Part shown: piece by piece, positions 22,622 through 34,074 of the stretch
Position numbering within the stretch: position 1 is the first letter of the stretch
How the letters are laid out: the number at the start of each line of letters is the position of its first letter
Assembly: GCA_963580285.1 (NCBI GenBank)
Contig: OY757013.1
Coordinates: 138,324,521 to 138,388,520, forward strand
DNA: 64,000 bases
Direction: 5' to 3'
Source: Lucinisca nassula
Lineage: Eukaryota; Mollusca; Bivalvia; Lucinida; Lucinidae
Position numbers and translations under genes: made by a program
Notes under the pieces: generated by a model
The model's input: only the letters and a program-made list of their open reading frames with translations
Database searches by the model: none
Told to the model about the DNA's origin: nothing

Positions 22622-25271
22622 ATTAGTTTAAACTTTTATTTCATTTGTATACATATAACATTACAATAGACAAAAACACGTGACAGTACATTAATACATA
22701 CAAATGGGATCCAGAAGAAAGTCGTTGGACTTTTTTTAAATCTGTATCCCAAACAATAATATATATCAGTACAACTAATTAGTGATCTAGGATCAGGTTG
22801 ACAGTAATCAGTAATGGAATATGTGGTGTCAATAAATATAGTGACAATTGACGTAGTTTAGTCTATTTAACAAAAATAGTAAAATTGAGATTAGAATATG
22901 ATATGTTTTAGGACATTCATTGTCCATGTCACCACGGGGGGAGTGGTGGAGGAAGATGTACAATGTATTTACTTGGTTCGATCGCTTCAAGATTCGAATA
23001 ACTTACACTGATAAGTTAGCCGTCAAAAGCAGATACAAGGGTTTGTAAAACTTTTATCAAGCTGGTCACAGTAAAATGTAGTAAATTAATGAATCATTTA
23101 ATGAATCAATGAATCAATGAATCAAAGTACCTTGCAAATGAGACTTGCAGATGAGATTTTATTGTTGAAACCGTTTGGACTTCAGTATAAATTCATGTAC
23201 CGCCAAGACAATAGCTTTGTTTTCTTCAAACGACAAAGATGGGTCGCCATACAACAATACATTGAGAGTAGGATGACATTTTTCAGACACAGTGGTCAAT
23301 AGTTCCCGCCTGAGGTCTGTATACTTATCACATACTAATAAAAAATGGTGATTGTCTTCCACAGAACCGCATTCGCATCTTGGACTGTCTATAATGTTTT
23401 TAGAAAACAAGTGTTGTCGAAGAGAACTGCAGTTTGTTCTAAGTCTGGCATGATAAATCTGACCACTTCTTTTGCCTGTGAAATAGTAGGAGGGTGGTAA
23501 GCTAATATTGTTCTTTATTCTGGTTTTAAATATGCTAAGACTAGTGGAATTCCGAGTTGGTTCCGGGAGATCATTCCATTCGCGAACAGCAGACGGCAAA
23601 AAGGAGTTGTAATAGAGTTGTGAGTGTGTATGTAAGGTTCGAAGATCGTTGGCATTACGCAATGGGTATGAGGAAGTACTTCCTATGGTTGGTGGTACAA
23701 GTGAACAGAGATAATCAGGAGAAAGGTCGTTTTGCATTTTGTAAAGAAGAGTAATTTTATGTTTATTCCTCCTCGAAGACAATGTTTCCCAGCCTGTTTC
23801 CAACAAAAGTGAATTAATTGAGACTAATTTTGTAGCTCCAGTGACAATGCGTGCGGCTTCATTCTGAATTTTCTCTAGTTCATTCGATTCATATTGAGCA
23901 CAATTGTTCCATACTACATCAGCGTATTCTAATAACGGGCGTATAAAAGAAAAATATATTATCTGAAGTGATTTCCTATCTAATTTGAACTTTAGTTTAC
24001 GCATAACATTTATTCTAGTCCATGCCTTTGTCTTTATATTTTCAATATGATCGTGCCAACTACAGTCGTTTGAAAAAGTTATACCTAAATGCCTATGTGA
24101 CGAAACTTCATTAATTTGTATTTGATCCATCAATACTGGGGGTGGTAAGGTTTGTTAACTTTCCTTGAAAATAGAATAGATTCAGATTTTGCGCGATTAA
24201 ATGTTACTAACCATTGTTTTGCCCAATGACTAACTTTTTCTGCATCCGAGTTCAGTGTTTCAGCTGCCTGAATAGGGTCATCCACTATTATATAAAGACT
24301 AGTGTCATCGGCAAAGAGCCGAATAGAAGAATCAATATTTTCGACAATATCATTAATATACAGAAGAAACATCAAAGGACCAAGAATAGAACCTTGAGGA
24401 ACACCTGCTTTGATTGGCGTCCACGCAGAAGAACCACCAGGAAGTACAACTCTCTGAAGTCTTCCTTTGAGATAATCAGTAAACCAAGATAAAAGAGACC
24501 CAGATACCACTGCTATTTCCAGTTTGTAAAGTAATCCCTTGTGCCATACCCTGTCAAAGGCTTTGCTTATATCACAGAATATGGCACGGACTTCCTTTCC
24601 CTCGTCAAGTGCCTTACAAAAAGTATTATATATATCGACCAATTGGTTAACTGTGGAGTCCCCGGGGACAAATCCTGATTGTAAAGTTGTAATGACATGA
24701 TGCTCATTCAGAAAATTGAATAAATGTTTATGGACAATTTTTTCAAGAACTTTGCCCACTGTACTTAACAGAGATATAGGTCGATAATTGGATACATCTG
24801 ATGGGTCATTTTTCTTGTGTATGGGGGAGACATTCGCTTGTTTCCAAATATTTGGTACAAGTCCATGGTTTAATGAAAAGTTAAACAAATCACTGAGAGG
24901 AAAAGAGAGAGGATGTGCAAGTTCTTTGAGAATTCGGTTATTTATCAAGTCAGGTCCAGTTGCTTTTCCAAGCGAAAGTGATTTTAGAGTTGATTCGACT
25001 TCTCCAGGCGTGGTAATAACATATTCTACCTTATAGGCGGGTAAAGGTTTCGTTTGGGGTAGAGTTGCTTGACTTTCATCTAAAAGGGTCTGGTCTCTAA
25101 AGAAGTCATTAAGAAGATAGGCTTTATCATTGTCATTTGAATATATTGTATCGTCCTTACTCAAGGGCGGTATTGAATTTCTCTGATCGGGTTTTATAAA
25201 ACTTTTTAAGATTTTCCACCAGTCCTTCTGTCCAGTGTCTGAATTTACTAATTTTTCTGAAAGCTTTTGCT
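22622..25271 (-). pseudogene. LINE (Jockey/CR1 group) reverse transcriptase, 5' truncated, one frameshift
   Basis: The minus strand encodes a non-LTR retrotransposon polymerase. The open frame begins near 25268 (KLSEKLVNSDTGQKDWW) with no start codon, continues through LGKATGPD, VSNYRPISLLSTVGKVLEK, RAIFCDISKAFDRVWHKG, AGVPQGSILGPL and the catalytic RLFADDTSL box (about 24310), and stops at about 24140. A shift of one base in a C-run (a single-base loss) moves to a second frame, 24133-23159, with HRHLGITFSNDCSWHDHI and the C-terminal CxC...HHFLLVC cysteine-histidine motif. The endonuclease domain is missing: a SINE-A tail abuts the 5' side. The part from 23158 to 22622 would be the 3' UTR. 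All reverse-transcriptase catalytic residues are present, so this is a recent copy. Confidence 0.92.
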
Positions 25272-25500
25272 TGAATTAAGGTTTAATGTCCCCGTCAACA
25301 CTGTTTAGGTCATTTTGAGACGTTCCTTCCAATTTAATGGGACTTTTACCTGTCAATGACATCAAAAGACATCACAAACCCTGCCGCCCAATGAAACCAA
25401 AAGGCATATATGCATTGGAGGGTCTGACACGCAACACCTTGCCTGGGCAGGCTTAGTCCTTCTAAGCAGTACTCATATGTGGTCAGATTCAGCTCTTAAA
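25272..25500 (-). repeat. SINE-A, antisense, 5' truncated
   Basis: Abuts the truncated LINE. It lacks the CAGCCC...GGGGGC end. Its joint with AAATTAGAATT marks a deletion or truncation. Confidence 0.8.
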
Positions 25501-25721
25501 TTAGAATTATACATTGCAATAAAAGAGGGAAATTTTCAAATATATCTTCCATTCTTATTCAATGAACATATAGATTTTATATTTAGTGACGTTATAATCT
25601 AAAATATTCGTGGCTCCCTATCAAAATAATCAAATCAGCAAATGAATACTGAAAAAAAAATCATCGGGCATCCAACCCGATCTCCTATTTTAGTGGAAGC
25701 CCCGTGAGAAGCAAAGTGGGG
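25501..25721. other. No feature recognised
   Basis: AT-rich interior between SINE-A and the right subterminal repeats. Confidence 0.5.
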
Positions 25722-25870
25722 CCGAAGTGTCTAGGTATATGGGGCCGACGTGTCTAGGGGCCGAGGTGTCCAGGGGCCGACCCGTCTAGGGTTTCAATTT
25801 TATGTGGGGCCGAGGTGTCTAGGGGCCGAAGTGTCTAGGGGCCGAGGTGGTTTTGGGGCCGAAGTGTCCT
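25722..25870 (-). repeat. Subterminal tandem repeat, right end of the 5.73-kb element
   Basis: About seven units of TGTCTAGGGGCCGAGG type, the reverse complement of the units at 20160-20312. Confidence 0.92.
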
Positions 25871-26613
25871 GTTACCGTGAAAAGGGTTGAAAAGGTACCT
25901 GTCCGTGAAAGCAGGAGATGTGCATGAAAAGGATAATCACGAAGAAAATGTACACTGACGTGAAAGAAAAACAGATAAGGCAAGAATCCGTGAAAAAAGT
26001 GGACATCCGTGAAAAAAAGTGGACATAAAGAAATGCAAAATAAAGGAATGAAAAAAGAAGATGTGCGTGAAAAGGGTTGAAAAAATACCAGCCCGTGCAA
26101 ACAGAAGATGTTCGTGAAAAGGATAATCCCAAAGAAAAATGTATACTGACGTAAAAGAAAAATAAATAAGGTACCAATCCGTGAAAAAAGTGGACATCCG
26201 TGAAAAAAGTGGACATAAAGAAATACAAAGAAAAGGAACGAAAAAAGAAGATGTGCGTGAAAAGGGTTGAAGAGGTACCTGTCCGTGAAAGAAGCAAATG
26301 TGCGTGATAAGGATAATCAAGGAGAAAAATGTACACTGACCTGAAAGATAAATAGATAAGGCAACAATCCGTGAAAAAAGTGGAAATCCGTGAAAAAAGT
26401 GGACATAAAGAAATGCAAAATATAGGAATGAAAAAAGAAGATGTGCGTGAAAAGTGTTGAAAAGGTACCAATCTGAGAAAGAAGAAGATGCGCGTGATAA
26501 GGATAATCACGAAGAAAAATGTACACTGACGTGAAAAAAAATTGATAAGGCCAAAATCCGTGAAAAAAGTGAACATCCGTGAAAAAAGTGGACATAAAGA
26601 AATACAAAGAAAA

Positions 26614-26776
26614 TGAGTGAGCGAGTTTTAGTTTTACGTTCCACCAACAGCTAAGGTCATACGGAGACGGGACCTCGGTTTAAAGACTCATCCGAAAGGC
26701 TGGAGAAGCCCGGGATCGATCCTGCGATCCCTGGTTTACAAGGCGATTAGCGTAACCACTGCACCACGGAGACTTC
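26614..26776 (-). repeat. SINE-B (tRNA-derived), in satellite, copy 1
   Basis: On the minus strand the head is TCCGTGGTGCAGTGGTTACG (A-box) and then GCAGGATCGATCCC (B-box). The body is AGTCTTTAAACCGAGGTCCC, and the tail CGTAAAACTAAAACTCGC. It is flanked by TACAAAGAAAA on the left and TACAAAGAAAAGGA on the right. The left flank differs by one base from that of the other two copies. Confidence 0.92.
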
Positions 26777-28320
26777 TACAAAGAAAAGGAATGAAAAAAA
26801 AAAAGATGTGCGTGAAAAGGATTGAAAAGGTACCAGTCCGTGAAAGCAGAAGATGTGCGTGAAAATGATAATCACGAAGAAAAATGTACACTGACGTGAA
26901 AGAAAAACAGATAAGGCAACAATCCGTGAAAAAAGTGGACATCCGTGAAAAAAGTGGACACAAAGAAATACAAAGGAGAGGAATAAAAAAAAAAAAAAAA
27001 GTGCGTGAAAAGGGTTGAAAAGGTACCTGTCCGTGAAAGCAGATGTGCGTGAAAAGAATAATCACGAAGAAAAATCGACACTGACATGAAAGAAAAACAG
27101 ATAAGGAAACAATCCGTGAAAAAAGTGGACATGCGTGAAAAAAGTGGACATAAAGAAATGCAAAATAAAGGAATAAAAAAAAAATGGATGTGCGTGAAAA
27201 GGGTTGAAAAAAAAAAAAAAAACAGTCCGTGAAAGGAGAAGATGTGCGTGAAAAGGATAATCCCAAAGAAAAAAGTACACTGGCGTGAAAGAAAAATAGA
27301 TAAGGCACCAATCCGTGAAAAAAGTGGACATCCGTGTAAAAAGTGGACATAAAGAAATACAAAGAAAAGGAATGAAGAAAAAGATGTGCGTGAAAAGGGT
27401 TGAAAAGGTACCTGTCCGTGAAAGAAGAAGATGTGCCTGATAAGGATAATCACAATGAAAAATGTACACTGACGTGACAGAAAAATTGATAAGGCAACAA
27501 TCCGTGAAAAAAGTGGACATCCGTGAAAAAAGTGGACATTAAGAAATGCAAAATAAAGGAATGAAAAAAGATGGATGTGCGTGAAAAGGGTTGAAAAGGT
27601 ACCAACCCGAGAAAGAAGAAGATGCGCGTGATAAGGATAATCACGAAGAAAATGTACACTGATGTGAAAGAAAATAGATAAGGCAAAAATCCGTGAAAAA
27701 AGTGGACATGCGTGAAAAAAATGGACATAAAGAAATGCAAAATAAAGGAATGAAAAAAAGAAGATGTGCGTGAAAAGGGTTGAAAAGGTACCAGTCCAAG
27801 AAAGAAGAAGATGCGCGTGATAAGGATAATCACGAAGAAAAATGTACACCGACTTGACAGAAAAATTGATAAGGCAACAATCCGTGAAAATAGTGGACAT
27901 CCGTGAAAAAAGTGGACTTTAAGAAATACAAAGAAAAGGAAAGAAAAAAGAAGATGTGCGTGGAAATGGTTGAAAAGGTACCAGTCCGTGAAAGAAGAAG
28001 ATGTGCAAGATGAGGATAATCAAGATGAAAAATGTACACTGACGTGAAAGAAAAAAAGACAAAGCAACAATCCGTGAAAAAAGTGGACAACCGTGAAAAA
28101 AGTGGACATAAAGAAATGCAAAATAAAGGAATGAAAAAAAGAAGATGTGCGTGAAAAGGGTTGAAAAGGTACCAGTCCGAGAAAGAAGAAGATGCGCGTG
28201 ATAATGATAATCACGAAGAAAAATGTACACTGACGTGAAAAAAAAAATAGATAAGGCAACAATCCGTGAAAATAGTGGACACCCGTGAAAAAAGTGGACA
28301 TAAAGAAATACAAAGAAAAG

Positions 28321-28483
28321 GAGTGAGTGAGTTTTAGTTTTACGTCCCACCAGCAGCCTATGTGATACGGAGACGGGACCTCGGTTTAAAGACTCATCCG
28401 AAAGGCTGGATAAGCCTGGGATCGATCCTGCGATCCCTGGTTTACAAGGCGAGTAGTGTAACCACTGCACCACGGAGGCTTCT
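28321..28483 (-). repeat. SINE-B in satellite, copy 2
   Basis: Same junctions as copy 1 (TACAAAGAAAAGGA on both sides). The start is 1,707 bp from copy 1, about nine satellite units. Confidence 0.92.
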
Positions 28484-29065
28484 ACAAAGAAAAGGAATGA
28501 ATAAAGGAAGATGTGCGTGAAAAGAGTTTAAAAGGTACCAGTCCGTGAAAGCAGAAGATGTGCGTGAAAAGGATAATCCCGAAGAACAATGTACACTGAC
28601 GTGAGAGAAAAATAGATAAGGCACCAATCAGTAAAAAAAGTGGACATCCGTGAAAAAAGTGGACATTAAGAAATGCAAAATAAAGGAATGAAAAAAGATG
28701 GATGTGCGAGAAAAGGGTTGAAAAGGTACCAGTCCGCGAAAGCAGAAGATGTGCGTGAAAAGGATAATCCCGAAGAAAAATGAACACTGACGTGAAAGAA
28801 AAATAGATAAGGCACCAATCCGTGAAAAAAGTGGATGATCCGTGAAAAAAGTGGACATAAAGAAACAAAGTAAAGGAATGAAAAAAGAAGATGGCGTGAA
28901 AAGGTTTGAAAAGGTACATGTCCCAGAAAGAAGAAGATGTGCGTGATAAGGATAATCACGAAGAAAAATGTACACTGACGTGACAGAAAAATAGATAAGG
29001 CAACAATCCGTGAAAAAAGTGGACATCCGTGAAAAAAGTGGACATAAAGAAATACAAAGAAAAGG

Positions 29066-29228
29066 AGTGAGTGAGTTTTAGTTTTACGTCCCACCAACAG
29101 CTAAGGTCATATGGAGACGGGACCTCGGTTTAAAGACTCATCCGAAAGGCTGGAGAAGCCCGGGATCGATCCTGCGATCCCTGGTTTACAAGGCGAGTAG
29201 CGTAATCACTGCACCATGGAGGCTTCTA
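29066..29228 (-). repeat. SINE-B in satellite, copy 3
   Basis: Same junctions again. The start is 745 bp from copy 2, about four satellite units. Confidence 0.92.
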
Positions 29229-29291
29229 CAAAGAAAAGGAATGAAAAAGAGAAGATGTGCGTGAAATGGGTTGAAAAGGTACCAGTCCGCC

Positions 29292-29445
29292 ATGCCCTGT
29301 TATGGAGAAAACCTTAAAAAATCTTCATCTCCGGAATCACTTGACTGATTGTCTTGAAACTTGGTTTATAGCATCAGGTGATTGAGTACTACCGAATTTG
29401 CACAGGGCTCCGTGGAGCGACCAGGACCTCACGGGCCTCTTGTTT
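29292..29445 (+). repeat. Minisatellite element terminus
   Basis: GGAGAAAACCTTAAAAAATC and GACCAGGACCTCACGGGCCT CTTG resemble the hairpin-CTCTTG end at 16128-16145. Its junction with the satellite is abrupt. Confidence 0.6.
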
Positions 29446-29479
29446 TTTGTTTTGTGTTGTTTTGCTTTGATTTTTCTGC

Positions 29480-29620
29480 GGCTTTTCCCTCTGTTGCTGT
29501 CGAATGAATGTGCACTGTACTGATCAAACACCGATGTACATGTCTGCCCAAGGTAAGATGGCCTGCTCGGCATTGTCCCAATGGTGTTGACAAGGCCGTT
29601 AAACTTCACACAAACTGCCG
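29480..29620 (+). repeat. SINE-C, 3' part, diverged
   Basis: GAATGTGCACTGTACTGATC and TGGTGTTGACAAGGCCGTTA match the SINE-C 3' region. Confidence 0.65.
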
Positions 29621-29636
29621 AACAAAAACTCGGACC

Positions 29637-29893
29637 CCAACCATCAGGGTTGGCAAAATAGATTGGGCTGCATAATGGCTGAAACCACTGGTAAGCCGCT
29701 TAGAGGGTTCGAGCTTGCACAGGCAAAGTGGTGCGAGTCAAACCATCCGTGCATATTAACCCAATAGGTCTCATTGGGCGGCAGGGCTTGAGATTACATT
29801 ATATCTCTATGTCGGGTAAAAGTAACAACGTCCCAAATATGACCTATATAGTGTTGGTGGGGACGTTAAACATCAAACAAACAAACAATCGAA
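29637..29893 (+). repeat. SINE-A, sense
   Basis: Starts CCCCAACCATCAGGGTTGGC and ends GGGGACGTTAAACATCAAAC with a (CAAA)n tail. It has an internal deletion after GGCTGCATAATG. Confidence 0.85.
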
Positions 29894-29984
29894 CGAACAA
29901 AATTACTAACAGGTATTAGGTTATCCTGCACTCTCATTCCGTTTTGTCAATAATAAAACAGTGTATACTGTCTTTTTGGGGCCT

Positions 29985-30140
29985 TCATGGTCTAGTGGGT
30001 AAAAGCTTTGACTCTTAATCACCTTGCATGTGTGACGCAAAGTAAAGGTCATATATTTTTCAGGTACTCCAGTTGTCGCCCACCGTTAATTAACGGTCTG
30101 CTCGAAAACCAATGTGTCTTAAAACCAAAAAAAAATCGCC
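29985..30140 (+). repeat. SINE-D (tRNA-like), sense
   Basis: Head TTCATGGTCTAGTGGGTAAA (A-box like) and AAGCTTTGACTCTTAATC; body GTACTCCAGTTGTCGCCCAC and AACGGTCTGCTCGAAAACC. Related copies are at 49285-49460, 55520-55740 and 57690-57775. Confidence 0.65.
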
Positions 30141-30595
30141 TGGTTTTACTTATACGTAGTGTATAAGGCCTAAGACGAATTGAACATAACAGCGCAGTAA
30201 AAGATATGTGGCTCGTACAAACAATATGTGAAGAAACCTTGGCAACAGGCTGATTTTAGGCTATATACAGTGATTCTGAAATATCTCGAAGAGGGATGGC
30301 GGGTTTACCACGGATAATTCGAACTCGTTCTTAGACCCTAGAGAATTAATCCTATAGCTTCCGTTAAGTTTGTCCATATATAAAGAATAGTTCATTTTGT
30401 CTAAAAAGGTATGTTGCGTGTAATCACCAGATTCGCCTAAATGAGAACTCGCAGCATTCCTTTAACTTTAACCCTTTTTGTAACAAATGGAATATTCCTC
30501 CTTATATATAGCAGGAGTCCAATCCAAATTAAGGGGTGACAGGTTGTGTTTTCTTCAACATTTATTTGGAAGATGGCTGAGCTTTTTGCAAACAG
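30141..30595. other. No gene recognised
   Basis: Noncoding AT-rich interior of the 17-kb element, followed by a palindrome P at 30596-30650. Confidence 0.5.
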
Positions 30596-30727
30596 TGTAG
30601 GCCCCGATCAGATGCCGCGTTCTGATCTGGACCTGCACTGTTTGCCAGGTTACCAGTTTTAGGGTTTCTGTTAACTTAGAGAAGACTGCAAAGATATCCT
30701 CCTCTCATCACCATTATATCTCAAGAC

Positions 30728-31002
30728 CAGGGCCCCCGCCCATCGGGGCTTCAGGAAATATATGAGCTGCATGATGTTTCCACGCAGAGCTGAAACAGGC
30801 CCTACACAAGTACTGGTAAACCGATTAGAGGTTCTAAGCCTGCCCAGGCAAAGCGATGCGAGTCGGTTTCATTGAACGACAGGGCTTGAGATGTCATTTC
30901 ATCTCAATGTCGGGTAAAAGTCCCACAAAATTGGAAGCGAAGTCTTCAAAGTGACCTATACAGTGTTGACGCGGACGTTAAACCTCAAATCAAACAAAGT
31001 TA
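30728..31002 (+). repeat. SINE-A, sense
   Basis: Starts GGGCCCCCGCCCATCGGGGC and ends GCGGACGTTAAACCTCAAATC. Confidence 0.88.
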
Positions 31003-31317
31003 TACCTATATTTAAGTTTACATTGACGGACGGCGATTGACGCCGCCATTTTGAAAGTGGCGCTGCAGTGTCAGGCGTAACGTCTTTCGCAACGCACTTA
31101 AATAATTGTGCCATTTATTTACGTATTCTTGACCTTTAATAGTGGAAAAGAAAATTCAAAGTAAAAACAATTATCAACTGTCATTTTGTCATCCAAAAGT
31201 CGTGATTTCTTACTCTAAACGACCCGCGTTTGATGGAGGTCTCGTAACTACGCTTGCTAGTGCACATCACGATCAGATATTCCTATACTGATATACGACT
31301 ACTGTCTCTGCTATAGG
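31003..31317. other. No gene recognised
   Basis: Unassigned noncoding sequence. Confidence 0.45.
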
Positions 31318-31402
31318 TGAGGCGAGTGTTTGAGTTTTACGTCCCACCAACAACTAAGGTCATACGGAGACGGGACCTCGGTTTAAAGACTCATCCTAAA
31401 GT
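31318..31402 (-). repeat. SINE-B, 3' part
   Basis: GAGTTTTACGTCCCACCAAC and GGGACCTCGGTTTAAAGACT are the SINE-B tail. The tRNA-like head is missing. Confidence 0.75.
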
Positions 31403-31734
31403 CTGTCTCTGTTATAGGAGATAGGTAAACTGTGCATCGGTTTAACCAATATACGCCTAGAAGCCTCTATGGTATAGCAACTTTTCCCTGTGGCCTTGGC
31501 GAACATTGGCTAAGGAGCGCCTGATCTAGGTCTGCACTGTTTTCGTCGTGTCCATACATAGAGAGTTTGGTATGATTTGAATTAATGGGCAGCTGATCTG
31601 GGTCTGCAATGTTTCCTAGTGTCCTTTATTTAAGATGTTGGGTTAAATGGGTTAACCGACATCTGAGCCGGGTCTGCGAGGATCTGTGCTGTATCCATTT
31701 GGCATTAAATAGAGGTGATGTGCTAATTTTGTTT

Positions 31735-32500
31735 AAGATTGAATAAACCAGCTCTAGCGGTGATTTTTTGAGTAATATATCACTGTTTTTGAGGTCCGTT
31801 GTATGGTAGATCACATCACGAGCACGTAACAATAGAGCTGATAACACACGGAAAGTCTACAAAAATGCTGTTGTTTCCTTCATATTCTCTCAACATTCCG
31901 CCACAGTTTGAAGAAATCCCGCCGACATGTTTGACTGTAACGCATGTGTAACGTACTGAAAAAGACGTTACATGGTCTAACGTCAAGGAAAGGATCGATA
32001 ACGTCGCAAAACTTCATAAAACGGCGGCTCTTCACGTCACGCTTTTTCGCCTAGTGATTTATCACGCAATATATCACCGAATTTAACCATTGGCTGTATA
32101 AGCGACTAGTGATAGATAAGCTCTAGCTGTGATTTGTTGAGTAATAAATCACAGTTTGGAGGTCCGTATCACGAGCGCGTAGCGCGTGTGATTTTTCTAC
32201 TTACAACTGACCGACAAACTGTGATTTATTACCCAACAAATCACTGGCTAGAGCTGAGTTATTTCGATTCTAGCACGCTATAACTCTTAGATAATGTTGT
32301 TGTTTCCTTCAAATTCTCAAACATTTTCACCATTGTTAAAAGAAATCGACTGTAACACATGCATTTATGTCCTTTTGAAACCTTGTGGGTGCTAGACAGT
32401 GACGTTACACCGTTTAACGTCTACGAATCATAAATTTGCAGCTTTTAATGATTTCACTCGGCCCGCTTTTCCGCACCGTGATTTGTTTCATAATAGACAC
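31735..32500. repeat. Foldback element F, two adjoining copies
   Basis: CAGCTCTAGCGGTGATTTTT starts a reduced copy. GATAAGCTCTAGCTGTGATT (about 32108) starts a second one, with the centre CACGAGCGCGTAGCGCG and the closing arm CACTGGCTAGAGCTGAG. Both are followed by TGTTGTTTCCTTC(A/T)(A/T)ATTCTC, as in copy 1 at 11.4 kb. Confidence 0.75.
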
Positions 32501-33052
32501 AGTTCTTTCCCCTTGCCAATATAAAAATACGGGGCATCATCTGGTCTGCACTGTTTGCCTTTGCCATTTAACAGATATGCTGCGCTTAATTGGGTTGAGG
32601 AACATCTGAGCTACGTCTACACTGTTTTCCTATGTCCTAAGAGACACTTAGCTTATATGGGTTGTGTATGTCTTTGAGAATTATGTCCTAACAACAGCTA
32701 AGGTCATAATGATACGGGATCTCGGTTTAATATCCGCAAGTCTGGAGAAGCCCGAGATGGAACCAACTAACCCTGGTCAATGAGGCGAGTAGTATAACCA
32801 TTTCAATGCTTAGGCAAACAATGCAGACCGAGATCAGGCATTGCTTAACCAGCGTTAGCCTTTTGCTTCTACTTTAGGACTAAGGCAAATGACACAGTCG
32901 TAATCTAAGCGTTTCTTTCAGGACTGGCAAACAGCGCAAACCCAGGTCAGACGCCGATTAACCCGTATAAGCCTGGCATATCAAATTTAGACCATAGACT
33001 AACAGTTCCGATGCCGCAAAATATGTTGTTTGATCGGGTGCTTCACTTTTTA
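32501..33052. other. Degraded SINE-B (32672-32806); otherwise no gene
   Basis: GGTCATAATGATACGGGATC, CTCGGTTTAATATCC and GAGGCGAGTAGTATAACCAT are decayed SINE-B. Half palindromes of the TCTGCACTGTTT type flank it. Confidence 0.55.
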
Positions 33053-33310
33053 GTCACGATGCTTCCACGCAGAGCGGAATCCGGCCCGCACACTAGTACT
33101 GGTAAACCGCTAATAGAGAATCTAAGCCTGTCCAGGAACCGCGGTGCGAGGCGGACCGTCCATGCTAATAAACCCTTTTGGTTTCATTGGGCGACATGGC
33201 TAGAGCTGTTATTTCATCTCAGTGTTGGGTAAAAGTCCAACAAAATTGGAAGCAACGTCTCCAAAATGACCTTTACAGTGTTGACGGGGACGTTAAACCT
33301 CAAATCATTC
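33053..33310 (+). repeat. SINE-A, sense, slightly 5' truncated
   Basis: Runs from ATGCTTCCACGCAGAGCGGA to GACGGGGACGTTAAACCTCA. Confidence 0.88.
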
Positions 33311-33332
33311 AACCAACACGAGGTGAAGATTT

Positions 33333-33625
33333 ACGCCCCGCCCATCGGGGCTTGGAGAAATAGATTGGGTTCATCATGCTTGCACGCATAGCTGAAACCG
33401 ACCGCACAGGACTACTGGTAAATCGCTAAGAGGCTCTAAGCCTGACTACGCGAAGTGTTGTAAACCGGAACGTCACCTATATATAAACCATTCTGGCTTG
33501 TTCAGGCGGCAGGGCTTGAGATGTCATTTCATATCAATGTTGGGTTAAAGTTCCACAAAACTGAAGCCACCTCTCCAAAATAACCTAAATAGTGTTGATG
33601 GGGACGTAAAACACTAATTCAAACA
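33333..33625 (+). repeat. SINE-A, sense, diverged
   Basis: Starts CGCCCCGCCCATCGGGGCTT and ends GATGGGGACGTAAAACACTA. It is the second copy of a head-to-tail pair. Confidence 0.85.
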
Positions 33626-33747
33626 AAGAAAACATGAGGGAAAAAGACGTGATATGAGCAAGAACCATAACTCCGGGTGTCATGGTATTTTAGTAATCAT
33701 CCCTGAGAATATAATCTTGGCAACACAATATCTCTAACACCTTTCTT

Positions 33748-33964
33748 TATGTTAACAAGTCCGTGAAATTAAAACCCTCTAAACCTCACTTTACTTAGAG
33801 AAAACTGGGGTTTACAGGGGTATAAGTTATTTTGCTTTTTTCTGTTCTAAGACATAGGTCATGGGTACTCGTACGAGCACCCGCAACCTATTTTAGGAGT
33901 AAAAATAAGACAAATATCACTAATTTGCATGGAAAAAGAAATTGCACGGATGTGTCATCGTAAT
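33748..33964. repeat. Hairpin MITE H, reduced centre
   Basis: GTTAACAAGTCCGTGAAATT, GAGAAAACTGGGGTTTACAG and the compact centre GGGTACTCGTACGAGCACCC, which has lost the usual GCCTC loop. It ends GTGTCATCGTAATG. Confidence 0.82.
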
Positions 33965-34007
33965 GTGAGAATAATGACGGGTCGTTGTACAGTTGTACAG
34001 AAGGTTA

Positions 34008-34012
34008 AAAAG

Positions 34013-34047
<35 letters not shown>

Positions 34048-34074
34048 TGTGTGCGTGCGTGTGTGTGTGTGTGA
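34008..34074. repeat. (GTGC)n/(GT)n microsatellite
   Basis: GCGTGCGTGCGTGCGTGCGT grading into GTGTGTGTGTGTG. The Cys/Val/Arg open frame across it is an artefact. Confidence 0.95.

Larger units (their letters stand above)
20147..25875. mobile_element. 5.73-kb element with inverted ends and inverted subterminal tandem repeats, inserted in the satellite
   Basis: The satellite stops at CGTGAAAAGG (20137-20146) and resumes with the same 10 bases (25876-25885) in exactly the same phase of the unit, giving a 10-bp target duplication. The element ends are inverted copies sharing GACACTTCGGCCC (20154-20166; complement at 25857-25869). Just inside each end are tandem units of the GACACCTCGGCCCTA type in opposite orientation. 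The duplication length fits Mutator-like or a few other superfamilies. No transposase was recognised. The interior carries SINE-A copies, a hairpin MITE and a LINE. Confidence 0.88.
25876..29290. repeat. About 190-bp satellite array, block 2 (about 15 units)
   Basis: Same unit and same strand as block 1, continuing it in phase. Three copies of SINE-B sit in it at the same unit position. It stops at TACCAGTCCGCCATGCCC (29281-29298), where a minisatellite end begins. Minus-strand open frames up to 342 codons are repeat artefacts. Confidence 0.95.

Noticed and set aside
18171..29097. Many long minus-strand open frames (up to 342 codons, rich in Phe, Ser, His)
   Set aside because: They are open in all three frames because the satellite plus strand is purine-rich. 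Peptides repeat with the ~190-bp unit and have no start context, splice sites or domain.
18230..29290. Possible CRISPR array (regular repeats)
   Set aside because: Whole ~190-bp units are tandem with no unique spacers, and the genome is eukaryotic.
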